The position numbers and the translations under genes were made by a program. From Cronobacter condimenti 1330 (GTDB lineage Bacteria; Pseudomonadota; Gammaproteobacteria; Enterobacterales; Enterobacteriaceae), in contig NZ_CP012264.1 of the NCBI RefSeq assembly GCF_001277255.1, positions 2,480,001-2,544,000 of the forward strand: DNA of 64,000 bases. The letters run 5' to 3'. The notes beneath the pieces were generated by a model. The model had not been told where the DNA came from. It saw only the letters and a list, made by a program, of their open reading frames with translations, and did not search any database. The first letter of the stretch is position 1, and each line of letters opens with the position of its first letter. Positions 1 through 8,131 of this stretch are shown piece by piece.

Positions 1-1028
1 ACAGTCAGAAGCATACCCAGCTGAGGCGCGTTAACTGTAGGACCTGATAAATTACGGTACTTAGAGCACATCAGATTTGAAAAACGCCCAAGCTGGACGC
101 TCTTCATAGCGATACCCGTGCCAGTAGACTTAGTTCCCCATACAGACACATCTTCCCATATGCAGCGCGCAATACCTTGAGCAACAATGACGTTCAATGT
201 TGATGAGTTACCTTCGATGTGAATACCACGAAGGTTAAACGAGTCAACATATGGTTGAGAGGGGTTAATTGGATCGGGCCAAGCATCAATATCAAAGGCT
301 GTGTGGTCAGATGATGAATTCATGCATTTCAGTATGGTCTGCATGCTTCCTTTTCCGGCCAATGTGATTCTGTTTTTGGTTATTTTACCTAAGTCCGTAT
401 AACGGAATATCCCTGAAGGAAACTCAAGAGTCACATAATCAGTATTTATTTTACTGAGCATTTGAATGAAATTTGCAGTGTTGTCGGTGAAATCATCACC
501 GACCAGGCCCCAATTTCGCACATCATAAACCGGGTATCCATTCAGTCGTCCAACACAGCGCCAGTTAGTATCCGGAATCGAGGGTACGGATACTGGAAAC
601 ATATTGCCTTTATAAACGTACCATAGCCCTTCTGTAGCATAAAAGGCTGCTTCCGTAGATGAGTTAACAGTTCCGCCAAGTCCGAACGTAGCCTTCTTTT
701 TGATGCCGCTAAGAGAGTAATCGCTGAATACAGTGCCGCCGAACGATCAGGCGACAATCTTGTCTCCGCCGGGGCTGATTAACTGAAGGCGTAGCTGGTC
801 AGGGTCATAGCTTAATACGTTGTCGATGTATTCGATCAGCGCATCATAGCTATCATAGATAGCCATGCTGTAGCCTTTTGTTGTCACTACTCTCGTTGAC
901 CGTTATATACGAGCTTTCCTGCGCCATTTAGCCGTAATGGCTGAGAAATCTGGACTCGGCTACCATCTTCATTCTCAATATAGACAGGGATTTGATTGGC
1001 CGGAATGGTTGGGTCAGTGTCAATCAAA
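1..1028 (-). pseudogene. P22-type phage tailspike remnant (5' truncated, frameshifted, nonsense codon)
   Basis: The minus strand from about 1024 reads a head-binding domain very like that of the P22 tailspike (IDTDPTIPANQIPVYIENED, then GKLVYNGQ). The frame breaks at about 893-896. The next frame resumes with KGYSMAIYDSYDALIEYID, as expected for this domain, and meets TGA at 747-749. The same frame then stays open to the window edge, with a beta-helix-style sequence typical of the receptor-binding part. The start codon and about the first 40 residues are missing: upstream of 1024 the sequence becomes integrase on the other strand. A tailspike would bind and cleave surface O-antigen. This copy cannot make an intact protein. 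The downstream end lies outside the window. Confidence 0.85.
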
Positions 1029-1035
1029 CTGAGGG

Positions 1036-1403
1036 AGTTTGGAAGAACCAGAACAGACCAGTGCACTTTCGTTTTTGTTCCGCGGCTAACGGCAAGAAAC
1101 GGGATGGGTGGAGACTGGTATGCTCCTGGGTCATTTGGATCTACATGGAATGAGACACTGAAGCGGGCAAAGATAAAACACAGGAAGGCATATGAGTCTC
1201 GACACACTTACGCCTGCTGGGCATTAAGCGCTGGCGCCAACCCAAACTTCATTGCTTCGCAGATGGGTCACAATTCGGCTCAGATGGTTTACAGCGTTTA
1301 CGGGAAATGGATGAGCGATAACAACGTAGATCAGATGAGTATACTCAACGCTAATTTTGGAGGAAATGCCCCACAGATGCCCCCGGCAGTCAATCAGCAG
1401 TAA
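1036..1403 (+). pseudogene. C-terminal fragment of a phage tyrosine integrase
   Basis: Only the last ~120 residues of the catalytic domain are present. The RHTYACWALSAG segment holds the second catalytic arginine, GHNSAQ holds the conserved Gly-His, and the VYSVYGKWM segment supplies the nucleophilic tyrosine. The N-terminal DNA-binding and core domains and the first catalytic arginine are missing. The apparent ATG at 996 lies inside the antisense tailspike sequence, so it is not a real start. The fragment ends 24 bp from the 3' end of ycgN, which is where a phage integrase sits relative to its attachment site. The exact left boundary (about 1025-1045) is an estimate. Confidence 0.85.
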
Positions 1404-1426
1404 GAAATCCCTTTCATATCAACACT

Positions 1427-1873
1427 TCACTCTGCCCAATCCGGTTTGTTTAAAATATGGTCTTGCCAGTCGCGAACTTCTGATTCTTTTACCGCGATAT
1501 GACGAACCGAAATACGTTCAGCGTGCATCGCGGCTTTCGAACCGGCGCGCAGCGGGTGCCATACCGGAAGGTTTTTGCCTTCCGCCAGCAGGCGATAGGC
1601 GCACGTAGGCGGTAGCCATTCAAAGGTTGGCAGATTATCACGGGTCAGCTTGATGCAGTCTGGCTCATACTCAAAGCGGCGTTCATAGTTACGACACTGG
1701 CAGGTTTTGATGTTGAGCTGACGGCAGGCGACGTTGGTGAAATAGATTTCGTCGGTATCTTCATCCATCAACTTATGCAGACAGCACTGGCCGCAGCCGT
1801 CACAGAGGGATTCCCACTCGGCGTCGCTCATCTCATCCAGGGTTTTACGCTGCCAGAAAGGCGTTTCGGTCAT
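1427..1873 (-). CDS. ycgN: YcgN, CxxCxxCC-type cysteine cluster protein
   Basis: The 148-residue protein matches the YcgN/UPF0260 family over its full length. It carries an N-terminal cysteine cluster (CDGCGQCC, about residues 24-31) and further cysteines at about 51-60 (CRQLNIKTCQCRNYERR). The family is proposed to bind zinc or iron-sulfur, but no biochemical role is established. It precedes ycgM and ycgL on the same strand, the order seen in K-12, though each is separated by a gap. Its 3' end borders the prophage integrase fragment and remains intact (ending NKPDWAE), so integration next to or within the last codons did not destroy the gene. Confidence 0.93.
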   Translation of the reverse strand: MTETPFWQRKTLDEMSDAEWESLCDGCGQCCLHKLMDEDTDEIYFTNVACRQLNIKTCQCRNYERRFEYEPDCIKLTRDNLPTFEWLPPTCAYRLLAEGKNLPVWHPLRAGSKAAMHAERISVRHIAVKESEVRDWQDHILNKPDWAE

Positions 1874-1961
1874 AACAGTGTCCGCGCATCAAAAATTAAG
1901 CTGCACCTTATAAACACTCTGGCGTCGGGATGCAAGCATTGCCGCCCCGGGGGCGGCATCT

Positions 1962-2621
1962 TTACAGTACGCGAGTCGTCAGGGTGTGGTCGTCGAACGT
2001 TATTTCCAGCGCGTCGCCGCTGCTGAGCGGGCCGACGCCTTCCGGCGTGCCGGTGAGAACAACGTCGCCTGCGCGTAACGTGAAGAAACGGCTCATATAA
2101 GCGATAAGCGGCACGATGGGGTGGATCATATCCGCCGTGTTGCCACGCTGGCGTACCTCTCCGTTCACCCGCAGGCTAAGCGGCGTGTTTTGCGGGTCGC
2201 CGGAAAACTCACCTGCCGGGATAAAGCCGGAGATCGGGCAGGAATTATCGAACGCCTTCGCTTTCTCCCACGGCTGCCCCGCTTTTTTCATTTTGCCCTG
2301 AATATCACGAAGTGTGAGATCGAGCGCGACGCCGTACCCCGCGATCGCTTTTGCCACATGTTCATCGCTTGCCTGGCGCAGCGTCGCGCCAATCAACACC
2401 GCCAGCTCAACCTCATGATGCACCGAGCCAAGTCCTTGCGGCAGCGCCAGCGGCTGGCGAAGATCGCATAAAGCCGTCTCGGGCTTAATGAACAGCACCG
2501 GCTCTTCCGGCGTCGCGCTGCCCATTTCCTGAATGTGTTTTGCATAGTTGCTGCCCACGCAAACCACTTTGCTTACAGGGTAATCCAGCAGCGCGCCTTG
2601 CCAGTGATGATGTTGGTACAT
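1962..2621 (-). CDS. ycgM: YcgM, fumarylacetoacetate hydrolase-family protein
   Basis: At 219 residues this is a complete FAH-fold protein. Family marks include CVGSNYAKH near the N-terminus, the metal-binding HHEVELAVLIG segment at about residues 68-78, and the C-terminal GDVVLTGTPEGVGP. The family hydrolyses or decarboxylates acylpyruvates and related 2-oxo acids using Mg or Mn. E. coli YcgM is thought to act as an acylpyruvase or oxaloacetate decarboxylase, but the physiological substrate here is inferred only from family. It lies between ycgN and ycgL on the minus strand. Confidence 0.92.
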   Translation of the reverse strand: MYQHHHWQGALLDYPVSKVVCVGSNYAKHIQEMGSATPEEPVLFIKPETALCDLRQPLALPQGLGSVHHEVELAVLIGATLRQASDEHVAKAIAGYGVALDLTLRDIQGKMKKAGQPWEKAKAFDNSCPISGFIPAGEFSGDPQNTPLSLRVNGEVRQRGNTADMIHPIVPLIAYMSRFFTLRAGDVVLTGTPEGVGPLSSGDALEITFDDHTLTTRVL

Positions 2622-2702
2622 AGCTTCCCTCTGCGTTTAAAGATGTGTTGATAGTACGTAACTATTCGTCCCGGCAGCGCGAAATGTCAAACCGCGCAGG
2701 CG

Positions 2703-2735
2703 CGCAAAAAAACGCGCCGTCGGTGAAACGGCGCG
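2703..2735 (-). terminator. Rho-independent terminator after ycgL
   Basis: On the minus strand an ACGCGCCG/CGGCGCGT stem is followed directly by a run of seven T, about 5 bp downstream of the ycgL stop codon. Confidence 0.85.
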
Positions 2736-2740
2736 TACCC

Positions 2741-3016
2741 CTATTTTTTACCGAGCGATTCGAGGTGCTCTTTTAACAAATTTTCTGGCGGCGGCGGCAT
2801 CTGTAAATAATAACCTTGCTCTTTAAGCGCGGCTTTCACTTTCTCAAGGTCGGCATGCGCTAATTTTTTACGGCCGTCTAACGGTAGCATCATCGTCATA
2901 ATTGGCTGACCGAATCCCGCCATCAATTCTTCCGGCACGCGCGAAAAATCGTCTTTTTTTTCAACATAAAGATAAGTTTGTTCGCGACGCGCGCTTCGAT
3001 AGATCACACAAAACAT
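2741..3016 (-). CDS. ycgL: YcgL domain protein
   Basis: This 91-residue protein starts MFCVIYRSARREQTYLYVEK and contains the conserved PLDGRKKLAHADLEKVK segment and a PPPPENLLKEHL tail. That is the complete YcgL domain (about 90 residues). Some databases give the K-12 protein a longer N-terminus; here MFCVIYRS is the natural start. The structure family is known, but the function is not. It diverges from minC, with about 125 bp between the two start codons holding both promoters. Confidence 0.93.
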   Translation of the reverse strand: MFCVIYRSARREQTYLYVEKKDDFSRVPEELMAGFGQPIMTMMLPLDGRKKLAHADLEKVKAALKEQGYYLQMPPPPENLLKEHLESLGKK

Positions 3017-3141
3017 GTTTTTACTCTAATTTAGCCAGATGGTTACTTGCCTGAATATAAGGCTGACTATAACATGCCTGATGTGCTTCGGAATATCATC
3101 CCACTGCGGTGGGGATTTAAACTGAATTGAGTAAGGCCAGG

Positions 3142-3837
3142 ATGTCAAACACGCCCATCGAGCTAAAAGGCAGTAGTTTCACCTTATCAGTGGTTCATTT
3201 GCATGATGCTCACCCCGAGGTTATTCGTAAGGCACTTGAAGAAAAAATTGCTCAGGCGCCGGCCTTTCTCAAAAATGCGCCGGTAGTGGTGAATGTTGCG
3301 GGGCTCGACGGGACGATAAACTGGCAGCAGTTACATCAGACGTTTATCGCAAGCGGGCTGCATCTGGTCGGCATCAGCGGCTGTCAGAATGAAGCGCTGA
3401 AAGCGGAAATCTCTCGTGCGGGCCTCGCCCTGCTCACCGAGGGAAAGGCCAGCGCGCCGCGCGCCGCACGGCCTGCTGAACCGCCCGCCGCGCCGCCAGC
3501 ACCCGCTCCCCGAACCCGTTTAATCGATCTGCCGGTGCGTTCTGGCCAGCGGATCTACGCGCCCGACGCCGACCTGGTGGTCACAAGCCACGTTAGTGCA
3601 GGTGCGGAGCTGATTGCCGACGGCAATATTCACGTTTATGGCACCATGCGCGGGCGTGCGCTTGCGGGTGCCAGCGGCGATAAAGAAGCACAGATCTTTT
3701 CAATAAACCTCGCGGCGGAGCTGGTTTCCATTGCCGGGGTTTACTGGCTGAGCGATCAAATCCCGGCCGAGTTTTACAACAAAGCGGCTCGCCTGCGTCT
3801 GGCCGACGGCGCGCTGACGGTTCAACCATTAAATTAA
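3142..3837 (+). CDS. minC: Septum site-determining protein MinC
   Basis: MinC inhibits FtsZ polymerisation and is recruited to the membrane near the poles by MinD. The 231 residues match the K-12 length when started at the ATG at 3142 (MSNTPIELKGSS). An in-frame TTG at 3127 would only add five residues, and an AAGG ribosome site precedes 3142. The N-terminal FtsZ-inhibiting domain spans about residues 1-100, then an Ala/Pro-rich linker (about 105-130), then the C-terminal beta-helix domain with RSGQRIYAP and HVSAGAELIADGNIHVYG, which binds MinD and dimerises. It is first in the minCDE operon. Confidence 0.97.
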   Translation: MSNTPIELKGSSFTLSVVHLHDAHPEVIRKALEEKIAQAPAFLKNAPVVVNVAGLDGTINWQQLHQTFIASGLHLVGISGCQNEALKAEISRAGLALLTEGKASAPRAARPAEPPAAPPAPAPRTRLIDLPVRSGQRIYAPDADLVVTSHVSAGAELIADGNIHVYGTMRGRALAGASGDKEAQIFSINLAAELVSIAGVYWLSDQIPAEFYNKAARLRLADGALTVQPLN

Positions 3838-3861
3838 GCCCTTTTAACAAGGAATTCCTTT

Positions 3862-4674
3862 ATGGCACGCATTATTGTAGTTACATCAGGTAAAGGGGGC
3901 GTTGGCAAAACCACCTCCAGCGCGGCCATCGCTACGGGTCTGGCCCAGAAGGGAAAGAAGACCGTAGTTATCGACTTCGATATCGGCCTGCGTAACCTTG
4001 ATCTGATCATGGGTTGTGAACGCCGTGTCGTATACGATTTCGTGAACGTAATTCAGGGCGATGCCACGCTGAATCAGGCGTTGATTCGCGATAAACGCAC
4101 CGAAAGCCTCTACATTTTACCCGCTTCGCAAACGCGTGATAAAGACGCGCTGACCCGTGAAGGCGTGGAGAAAGTGTTGGATGAGCTTAAAAAGATGGAG
4201 TTCGACTTTATTGTCTGCGACTCCCCTGCCGGTATCGAAACCGGCGCGCTGATGGCGCTTTATTTTGCCGATGAAGCCATCATTACCACCAACCCGGAAG
4301 TCTCCTCCGTGCGCGACTCCGACCGTATCCTCGGCATCCTGGCATCCAAATCGCGCCGCGCCGAAAACGGCGAAGCGCCGATCAAAGAGCATCTGCTGCT
4401 GACCCGCTATAACCCGGGCCGCGTCAGCAAAGGCGATATGCTCAGTATGGAAGATGTGCTGGAGATCCTGCGTATCCCTCTGGTGGGCGTTATCCCGGAA
4501 GATCAGTCCGTGCTGCGCGCCTCAAACCAGGGCGAGCCGGTCATCCTGGATATCACCTCCGACGCAGGAAAAGCCTACGCCGATACCGTTGATCGCCTGA
4601 TGGGAGAAGAACGTCCTTTCCGCTTCATTGAAGAAGAGAAGAAAGGTTTCCTCAAACGCCTGTTCGGAGGATAA
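3862..4674 (+). CDS. minD: Septum site-determining ATPase MinD
   Basis: MinD is a deviant-Walker ATPase that dimerises with ATP, binds the inner membrane and carries MinC. Visible marks are the deviant Walker A SGKGGVGKTT at residues 9-18, switch I region DFDIGLRNLD, the Walker B region FDFIVCDSPAG, and the C-terminal amphipathic membrane-targeting helix KKGFLKRLFGG. Length (270) equals K-12. It lies 24 bp after minC and 3 bp before minE, so minCDE is one operon. Confidence 0.98.
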   Translation: MARIIVVTSGKGGVGKTTSSAAIATGLAQKGKKTVVIDFDIGLRNLDLIMGCERRVVYDFVNVIQGDATLNQALIRDKRTESLYILPASQTRDKDALTREGVEKVLDELKKMEFDFIVCDSPAGIETGALMALYFADEAIITTNPEVSSVRDSDRILGILASKSRRAENGEAPIKEHLLLTRYNPGRVSKGDMLSMEDVLEILRIPLVGVIPEDQSVLRASNQGEPVILDITSDAGKAYADTVDRLMGEERPFRFIEEEKKGFLKRLFGG

Positions 4675-4677
4675 GTT

Positions 4678-4944
4678 ATGGCATTACTCGACTTTTTTCT
4701 CTCCAGAAAAAAGAACACCGCCAGTATCGCCAAAGAGCGCTTACAAATTATTGTTGCCGAGCGTCGTCGTAGCGACGCCGAACCGCATTATTTACCGCAG
4801 CTGAAGCGGGATATTCTGGAAGTCATTTGCAAATACGTTCAGATTGATCCGGAAATGGTTACGGTACAGCTGGAACAAAAAGGCGACGATATTTCGATTC
4901 TGGAACTTAACGTGACGCTTCCCGAAGCGGAAGAAACGAAATAA
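4678..4944 (+). CDS. minE: Cell division topological specificity factor MinE
   Basis: MinE stimulates MinD ATP hydrolysis and produces pole-to-pole oscillation. The 88 residues include the amphipathic N-terminus MALLDFFLSRKK, the anti-MinCD segment TASIAKERLQIIVAERR (about 15-31) and the C-terminal dimerisation beta domain. It starts 3 bp after the minD stop and ends the operon just before a strong terminator. Confidence 0.97.
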   Translation: MALLDFFLSRKKNTASIAKERLQIIVAERRRSDAEPHYLPQLKRDILEVICKYVQIDPEMVTVQLEQKGDDISILELNVTLPEAEETK

Positions 4945-4950
4945 CGTTAA

Positions 4951-4982
4951 AAAATACCCCGGTCAAGCCGGGGTATTTTTTT
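4951..4982. terminator. Bidirectional terminator between minE and rnd
   Basis: A perfect 9-bp stem ATACCCCGG/CCGGGGTAT with a TCAAG loop is flanked by A-rich and T-rich runs. It serves minE on the plus strand and may also serve rnd arriving from the minus strand. Confidence 0.9.
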
Positions 4983-5048
4983 AATGCCTGCACTGTATAT
5001 ATTCTCAGTGACGCTTTGTTTTCCTGTGAATAATTACAGTACTCACAC

Positions 5049-6170
5049 TTAATATTGCTGCAACAGTGTTTTTAATGATTCGCCTAATAACTCGCCGCGC
5101 CATCCGCTGATTAACTCCGGTAACTGATTTTGCGGTTTCAGTTTCCAGTGCCAGTTCAGCAGTTGATTAATCTGGCGACGCGACGCCATCAGTTCAGCGC
5201 TGATGTGATGCGCCTGACTCGTCTCCTGCACCAGCGCCTTGATCTCTTTAAACACTTTGCGATAACCCGGCATGTCAATTAAGTTGGCAAGCGGCTCCGG
5301 CAAGGCCTCTTCCGGCAGCGCCTGCGCCTCGGCCACCAGAGCAACCAGCGTCTTGCCATGGAAACGAATTTCGCTCCCGGACAGCCCCAGGCTGTCGAGT
5401 TCGCCAAGCGAGCCCGGCATGTGGCGCGCCACTTTCCAGAGATTCTCTTCTCGCACCACGAAATTCACCGCCATGTCCCGCTCGCGCGCTTTACGCAAAC
5501 GCCAGCCAGCCAGTAGTTTCAGGGAGGCGAGCTGACGGGTGCGTAACTGCCAGGCGTTGTTGATTTCACGCCAGGCCTCGTCAGGGTCCAGCACCTCGCG
5601 GCGCCGTTGCGTCATCAGGCGGCACTCGTTAATCGCCGCCGTCAGCCAGCCGGCCTCGCGCACCTGCTCCATCAGCTTGTGTGCGATCGGCAGAAGATAC
5701 CAGACGTCCGCCGCCGCGTAGTCGCACTGGCGCTCAGTCAGCGGACGCGCCAGCCAGTCGGTACGGGATTCGCTCTTATCCAGCACCACGCCGGTGTGGT
5801 GTTCCACAAGCGTCGCAAAACCGCAGGAGAGTGGATGGCCGACAAACGAGGCTAATACCTGCGTGTCGATAAATGGATCGGGCATCATGCCGAACGCGTT
5901 CTGGAATACTTCCAGATCTTCGCTACCCGCATGGAGGTATTTGGTGACATTCTGATCCTGCAGCAGCGCCTGAAACGGCGCCCAGTCGGTAATGGTCAGG
6001 GGGTCAATTAATGCGACATTTTCGCCGTCATAAAGCTGGATGAGCCCCAGCTGCGGGTAATAGGTGCGGGTACGGACAAATTCGGTGTCCAGCGCCAGCG
6101 CGCGCTGCGTACGGGCGGTTTCGCACAGCGTCGCAAGCGCGTCATTGGTGGTTATCATCTGGTAATTCAA
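5049..6170 (-). CDS. rnd: Ribonuclease D (TTG start)
   Basis: RNase D is a DEDDy 3'-5' exoribonuclease that trims tRNA and other stable RNA 3' ends. Motifs: ALDTEFVRTRTYYP (ExoI Asp-Glu), a HAGSEDLEVF ExoII segment, and CDYAAADVWYL (ExoIII, Tyr and Asp), followed by the HRDC domains. The ORF extends to an upstream ATG, but that lies in the fadD terminator region. The K-12-like start LNYQMITT uses TTG at 6168-6170 and gives 373 residues (K-12: 375). An AGAGAG ribosome site precedes it, and a run of eight T lies about 24-31 nt upstream. In K-12 a U-rich tract before this gene is required for efficient translation. Confidence 0.95.
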   Translation of the reverse strand: MNYQMITTNDALATLCETARTQRALALDTEFVRTRTYYPQLGLIQLYDGENVALIDPLTITDWAPFQALLQDQNVTKYLHAGSEDLEVFQNAFGMMPDPFIDTQVLASFVGHPLSCGFATLVEHHTGVVLDKSESRTDWLARPLTERQCDYAAADVWYLLPIAHKLMEQVREAGWLTAAINECRLMTQRRREVLDPDEAWREINNAWQLRTRQLASLKLLAGWRLRKARERDMAVNFVVREENLWKVARHMPGSLGELDSLGLSGSEIRFHGKTLVALVAEAQALPEEALPEPLANLIDMPGYRKVFKEIKALVQETSQAHHISAELMASRRQINQLLNWHWKLKPQNQLPELISGWRGELLGESLKTLLQQY

Positions 6171-6194
6171 ATCGCTCTCTCTTTGTCTGCGCCC

Positions 6195-6221
6195 AAAAAA
6201 AACGCCGGTAGAACCGGCGTC
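6195..6221 (-). terminator. fadD terminator whose T8 tract is also the rnd leader U-tract
   Basis: On the minus strand CGCCGGT-TCT-ACCGGCG is followed by eight T (6195-6202), about 20 bp after the fadD stop. The same T8 lies just upstream of the rnd ribosome site. Confidence 0.85.
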
Positions 6222-6240
6222 AGGGCGACGTGATTGCAGC

Positions 6241-7926
6241 TCAGGCAGTATTGTCACCTGCCCGGCGCGCTTCGTCACGTAGTTCTCGTCGTAAAATTTT
6301 ACCGACGTTGGATTTCGGCAGTTCGGTACGAAACTCTACCTGTTTCGGTACTTTATAGCCGGTGAGGTGACGACGGCAGAAGGTGATCAGCGCCTCTTCG
6401 GTAAGCGTCGCCTCTTTCTTCACCACGAAGATTTTCACAAGTTCCCCGCTCGCCTCCGACGGAATGCCCACCGCCGCGACTTCCTGCACGCCGCTGTGTT
6501 GCATCACCACATCTTCGATTTCATTCGGATAGACGTTAAACCCGGAAACCAGAATCATATCTTTTTTGCGATCGACAATACGCAGGAAACCCTCTTCGTC
6601 CATTACTGCGATATCGCCGCTGCGCAACCAGCCATCCTGGATAATTTCGTCGGTCGCATCCGGGCGTTGCCAGTAACCGAGCATCACCTGCGGGCCTTTG
6701 ATACACAGCTCGCCTGGCTCGCCGGGTGCCACTTCCCTGCCCTCGTCGTCGATGAGTTTCACTTCCGTAGACGGCACAGGCAGGCCAATGCTGCCGCTAT
6801 GGTAGTCGATATCGTGTGGGTTAACGCTCACAAGAGGCGAACATTCGGTCAGACCATAGCCCTCCAGCAGGAACTGCCCGGTGAGTTTTTCCCAGCGTTC
6901 AGCGACTGCCTGGTGTACCGGCATGCCGCCGCCTGCGGACAGATGCAGTGAGGAGAAATCCAGCTTATGAAACTCTTTATTGTTCAGCAGCGCATTGAAC
7001 AGCGTGTTAACGCCAGTCATCGCGGTAAACGGGTATTTACCCAGCTCTTTCACCAGCCCCGGAATATCGCGCGGGTTAGTGATGAGGACATTCTGACCGC
7101 CCAGCTCAATGAACAGCAGGCAGTTCATGGTAAGCGCGAAAATATGGTAAAGCGGCAGTGCGGTTATCACCAGTTCTTTGCCACGATGCAGCAGCGGGCC
7201 ATATGTGCCAAGCACCTGCTCCAGGTTGGCGAGCATATTCCGGTGGGTAAGCATCGCGCCTTTCGCCACGCCTGTTGTGCCGCCGGTATATTGCAGGAAG
7301 GCGAGATCGTCTGGCGTGACTTCCGGTTTAACGTACTGCATACGATAGCCGTTATGCAGCGCGCTGCGAAACGAAATGGCGTCCGGCAGGTGATACTTCG
7401 GCACCAGGCGTTTCACGTACTTCACCACGAAGTTTACCAGAGTCCCTTTAGCCGTGGAGAGTTGATCGCCCATGCGCGTCAGGATGACATGCTTCACCTG
7501 AGTTTTATCGACGACTTTCTCCAGCGTGTGGGCAAAGTTAGAGACGATAACGATAGCGCTGGCGCCGCTGTCGTTCAGCTGGTGCTCCAGTTCGCGCGGG
7601 GTATAAAGCGGGTTGACGTTCACGACGATCATCCCGGCGCGCAGAATACCAAACAGCGCTACCGGGTATTGCAGCAGGTTAGGCATCATCAGCGCGACAC
7701 GGTCGCCTTTTTGCAGGCCCAGGCCCTGTTGTAACCAGGCGGCGAAGGCACGGCTGCGTTCTTCCAGTTTTCGGAAAGTCATCACCTCGCCCATATTCGT
7801 AAAAGCGGGCTGATCGGCGAAACGTGTACAGGATTGCTCAAACAAATCCACCAGGGAGTGATAACGGTCCGGGTTTATCTCAGCCGGAACATCCGCCGGA
7901 TAACGGTTAAGCCAAACCTTCTTCAA
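6241..7926 (-). CDS. fadD: Long-chain fatty acid-CoA ligase FadD (TTG start)
   Basis: FadD activates exogenous long-chain fatty acids to acyl-CoA at the inner membrane, coupled to FadL uptake. ANL-superfamily motifs: P-loop YTGGTTGVAKGA, the GYGLTECSPLVSVN segment, SGDIAVMDEEGF, and the C-terminal DRKKDMILVSGFNVYPNEIE with PKSNVGKILRR catalytic lysine. Starting at TTG 7924-7926 (LKKVWLNRYPADVP) gives 561 residues, exactly the K-12 length, with AGAGGTG just upstream. The upstream in-frame ATG would add a 12-residue tail not seen in the family. Two FadR-like sites lie upstream. In the same window an unrelated lipid operon may draw on acyl-CoA, but no link is shown. Confidence 0.97.
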   Translation of the reverse strand: MKKVWLNRYPADVPAEINPDRYHSLVDLFEQSCTRFADQPAFTNMGEVMTFRKLEERSRAFAAWLQQGLGLQKGDRVALMMPNLLQYPVALFGILRAGMIVVNVNPLYTPRELEHQLNDSGASAIVIVSNFAHTLEKVVDKTQVKHVILTRMGDQLSTAKGTLVNFVVKYVKRLVPKYHLPDAISFRSALHNGYRMQYVKPEVTPDDLAFLQYTGGTTGVAKGAMLTHRNMLANLEQVLGTYGPLLHRGKELVITALPLYHIFALTMNCLLFIELGGQNVLITNPRDIPGLVKELGKYPFTAMTGVNTLFNALLNNKEFHKLDFSSLHLSAGGGMPVHQAVAERWEKLTGQFLLEGYGLTECSPLVSVNPHDIDYHSGSIGLPVPSTEVKLIDDEGREVAPGEPGELCIKGPQVMLGYWQRPDATDEIIQDGWLRSGDIAVMDEEGFLRIVDRKKDMILVSGFNVYPNEIEDVVMQHSGVQEVAAVGIPSEASGELVKIFVVKKEATLTEEALITFCRRHLTGYKVPKQVEFRTELPKSNVGKILRRELRDEARRAGDNTA

Positions 7927-7999
7927 TGCGTCACCTCTGAATGTATTATTCGTCGTCATCACAACCCCAAAACAATAAACACGGCGTTAACATAATATT

Positions 8000-8016
8000 A
8001 ACTCATTGTACCAGTT
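8000..8016 (-). promoter_or_regulatory. FadR operator-like site (proximal, fadD promoter)
   Basis: The minus strand reads AACTGGTACAATGAGTT, close to the FadR consensus (AACTGGTCNGACCNGTT) and to the first fadD operator of K-12. FadR bound here would repress fadD until released by acyl-CoA. Confidence 0.7.
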
Positions 8017-8084
8017 TATTAATTCGCCTGATTTAAGGTTGCGAAGCGCGTCACTAATTATTTTTGTTATACCGATAAAACGAA

Positions 8085-8101
8085 TAAACAGCGGACCAGC
8101 C
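8085..8101 (-). promoter_or_regulatory. FadR operator-like site (distal, overlaps yeaY terminator)
   Basis: The minus strand reads GGCTGGTCCGCTGTTTA, which as I recall is nearly identical to the second, weaker FadR site upstream of K-12 fadD. It lies inside the inverted repeat at 8086-8109. Confidence 0.6.
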
Positions 8102-8109
8102 GCTGTTTA
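8086..8109 (-). terminator. Hairpin after yeaY, probable terminator
   Basis: AAACAGCGG-ACCAG-CCGCTGTTT is a perfect 9-bp inverted repeat about 22 bp after the yeaY stop. The downstream T-rich stretch on the minus strand (ATTCGTTTTAT) is imperfect. Confidence 0.6.
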
Positions 8110-8131
8110 TTTTATCTACTAAATCAATGCG

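Noticed and set aside
996..1035. ATG at 996 as the integrase start
   Set aside because: The first ~13 codons are antisense to the tailspike head-binding sequence, so this start was created by the deletion junction.
1940..1957. GCCGCCCC/GGGGCGGC inverted repeat after ycgM
   Set aside because: It has almost no loop and no T-run, so it is not called a terminator.
6367..7734. Large plus-strand frames opposite fadD (194 and 255 residues)
   Set aside because: They are antisense shadows of fadD codon usage in GC-rich DNA, with no family similarity and no ribosome site.
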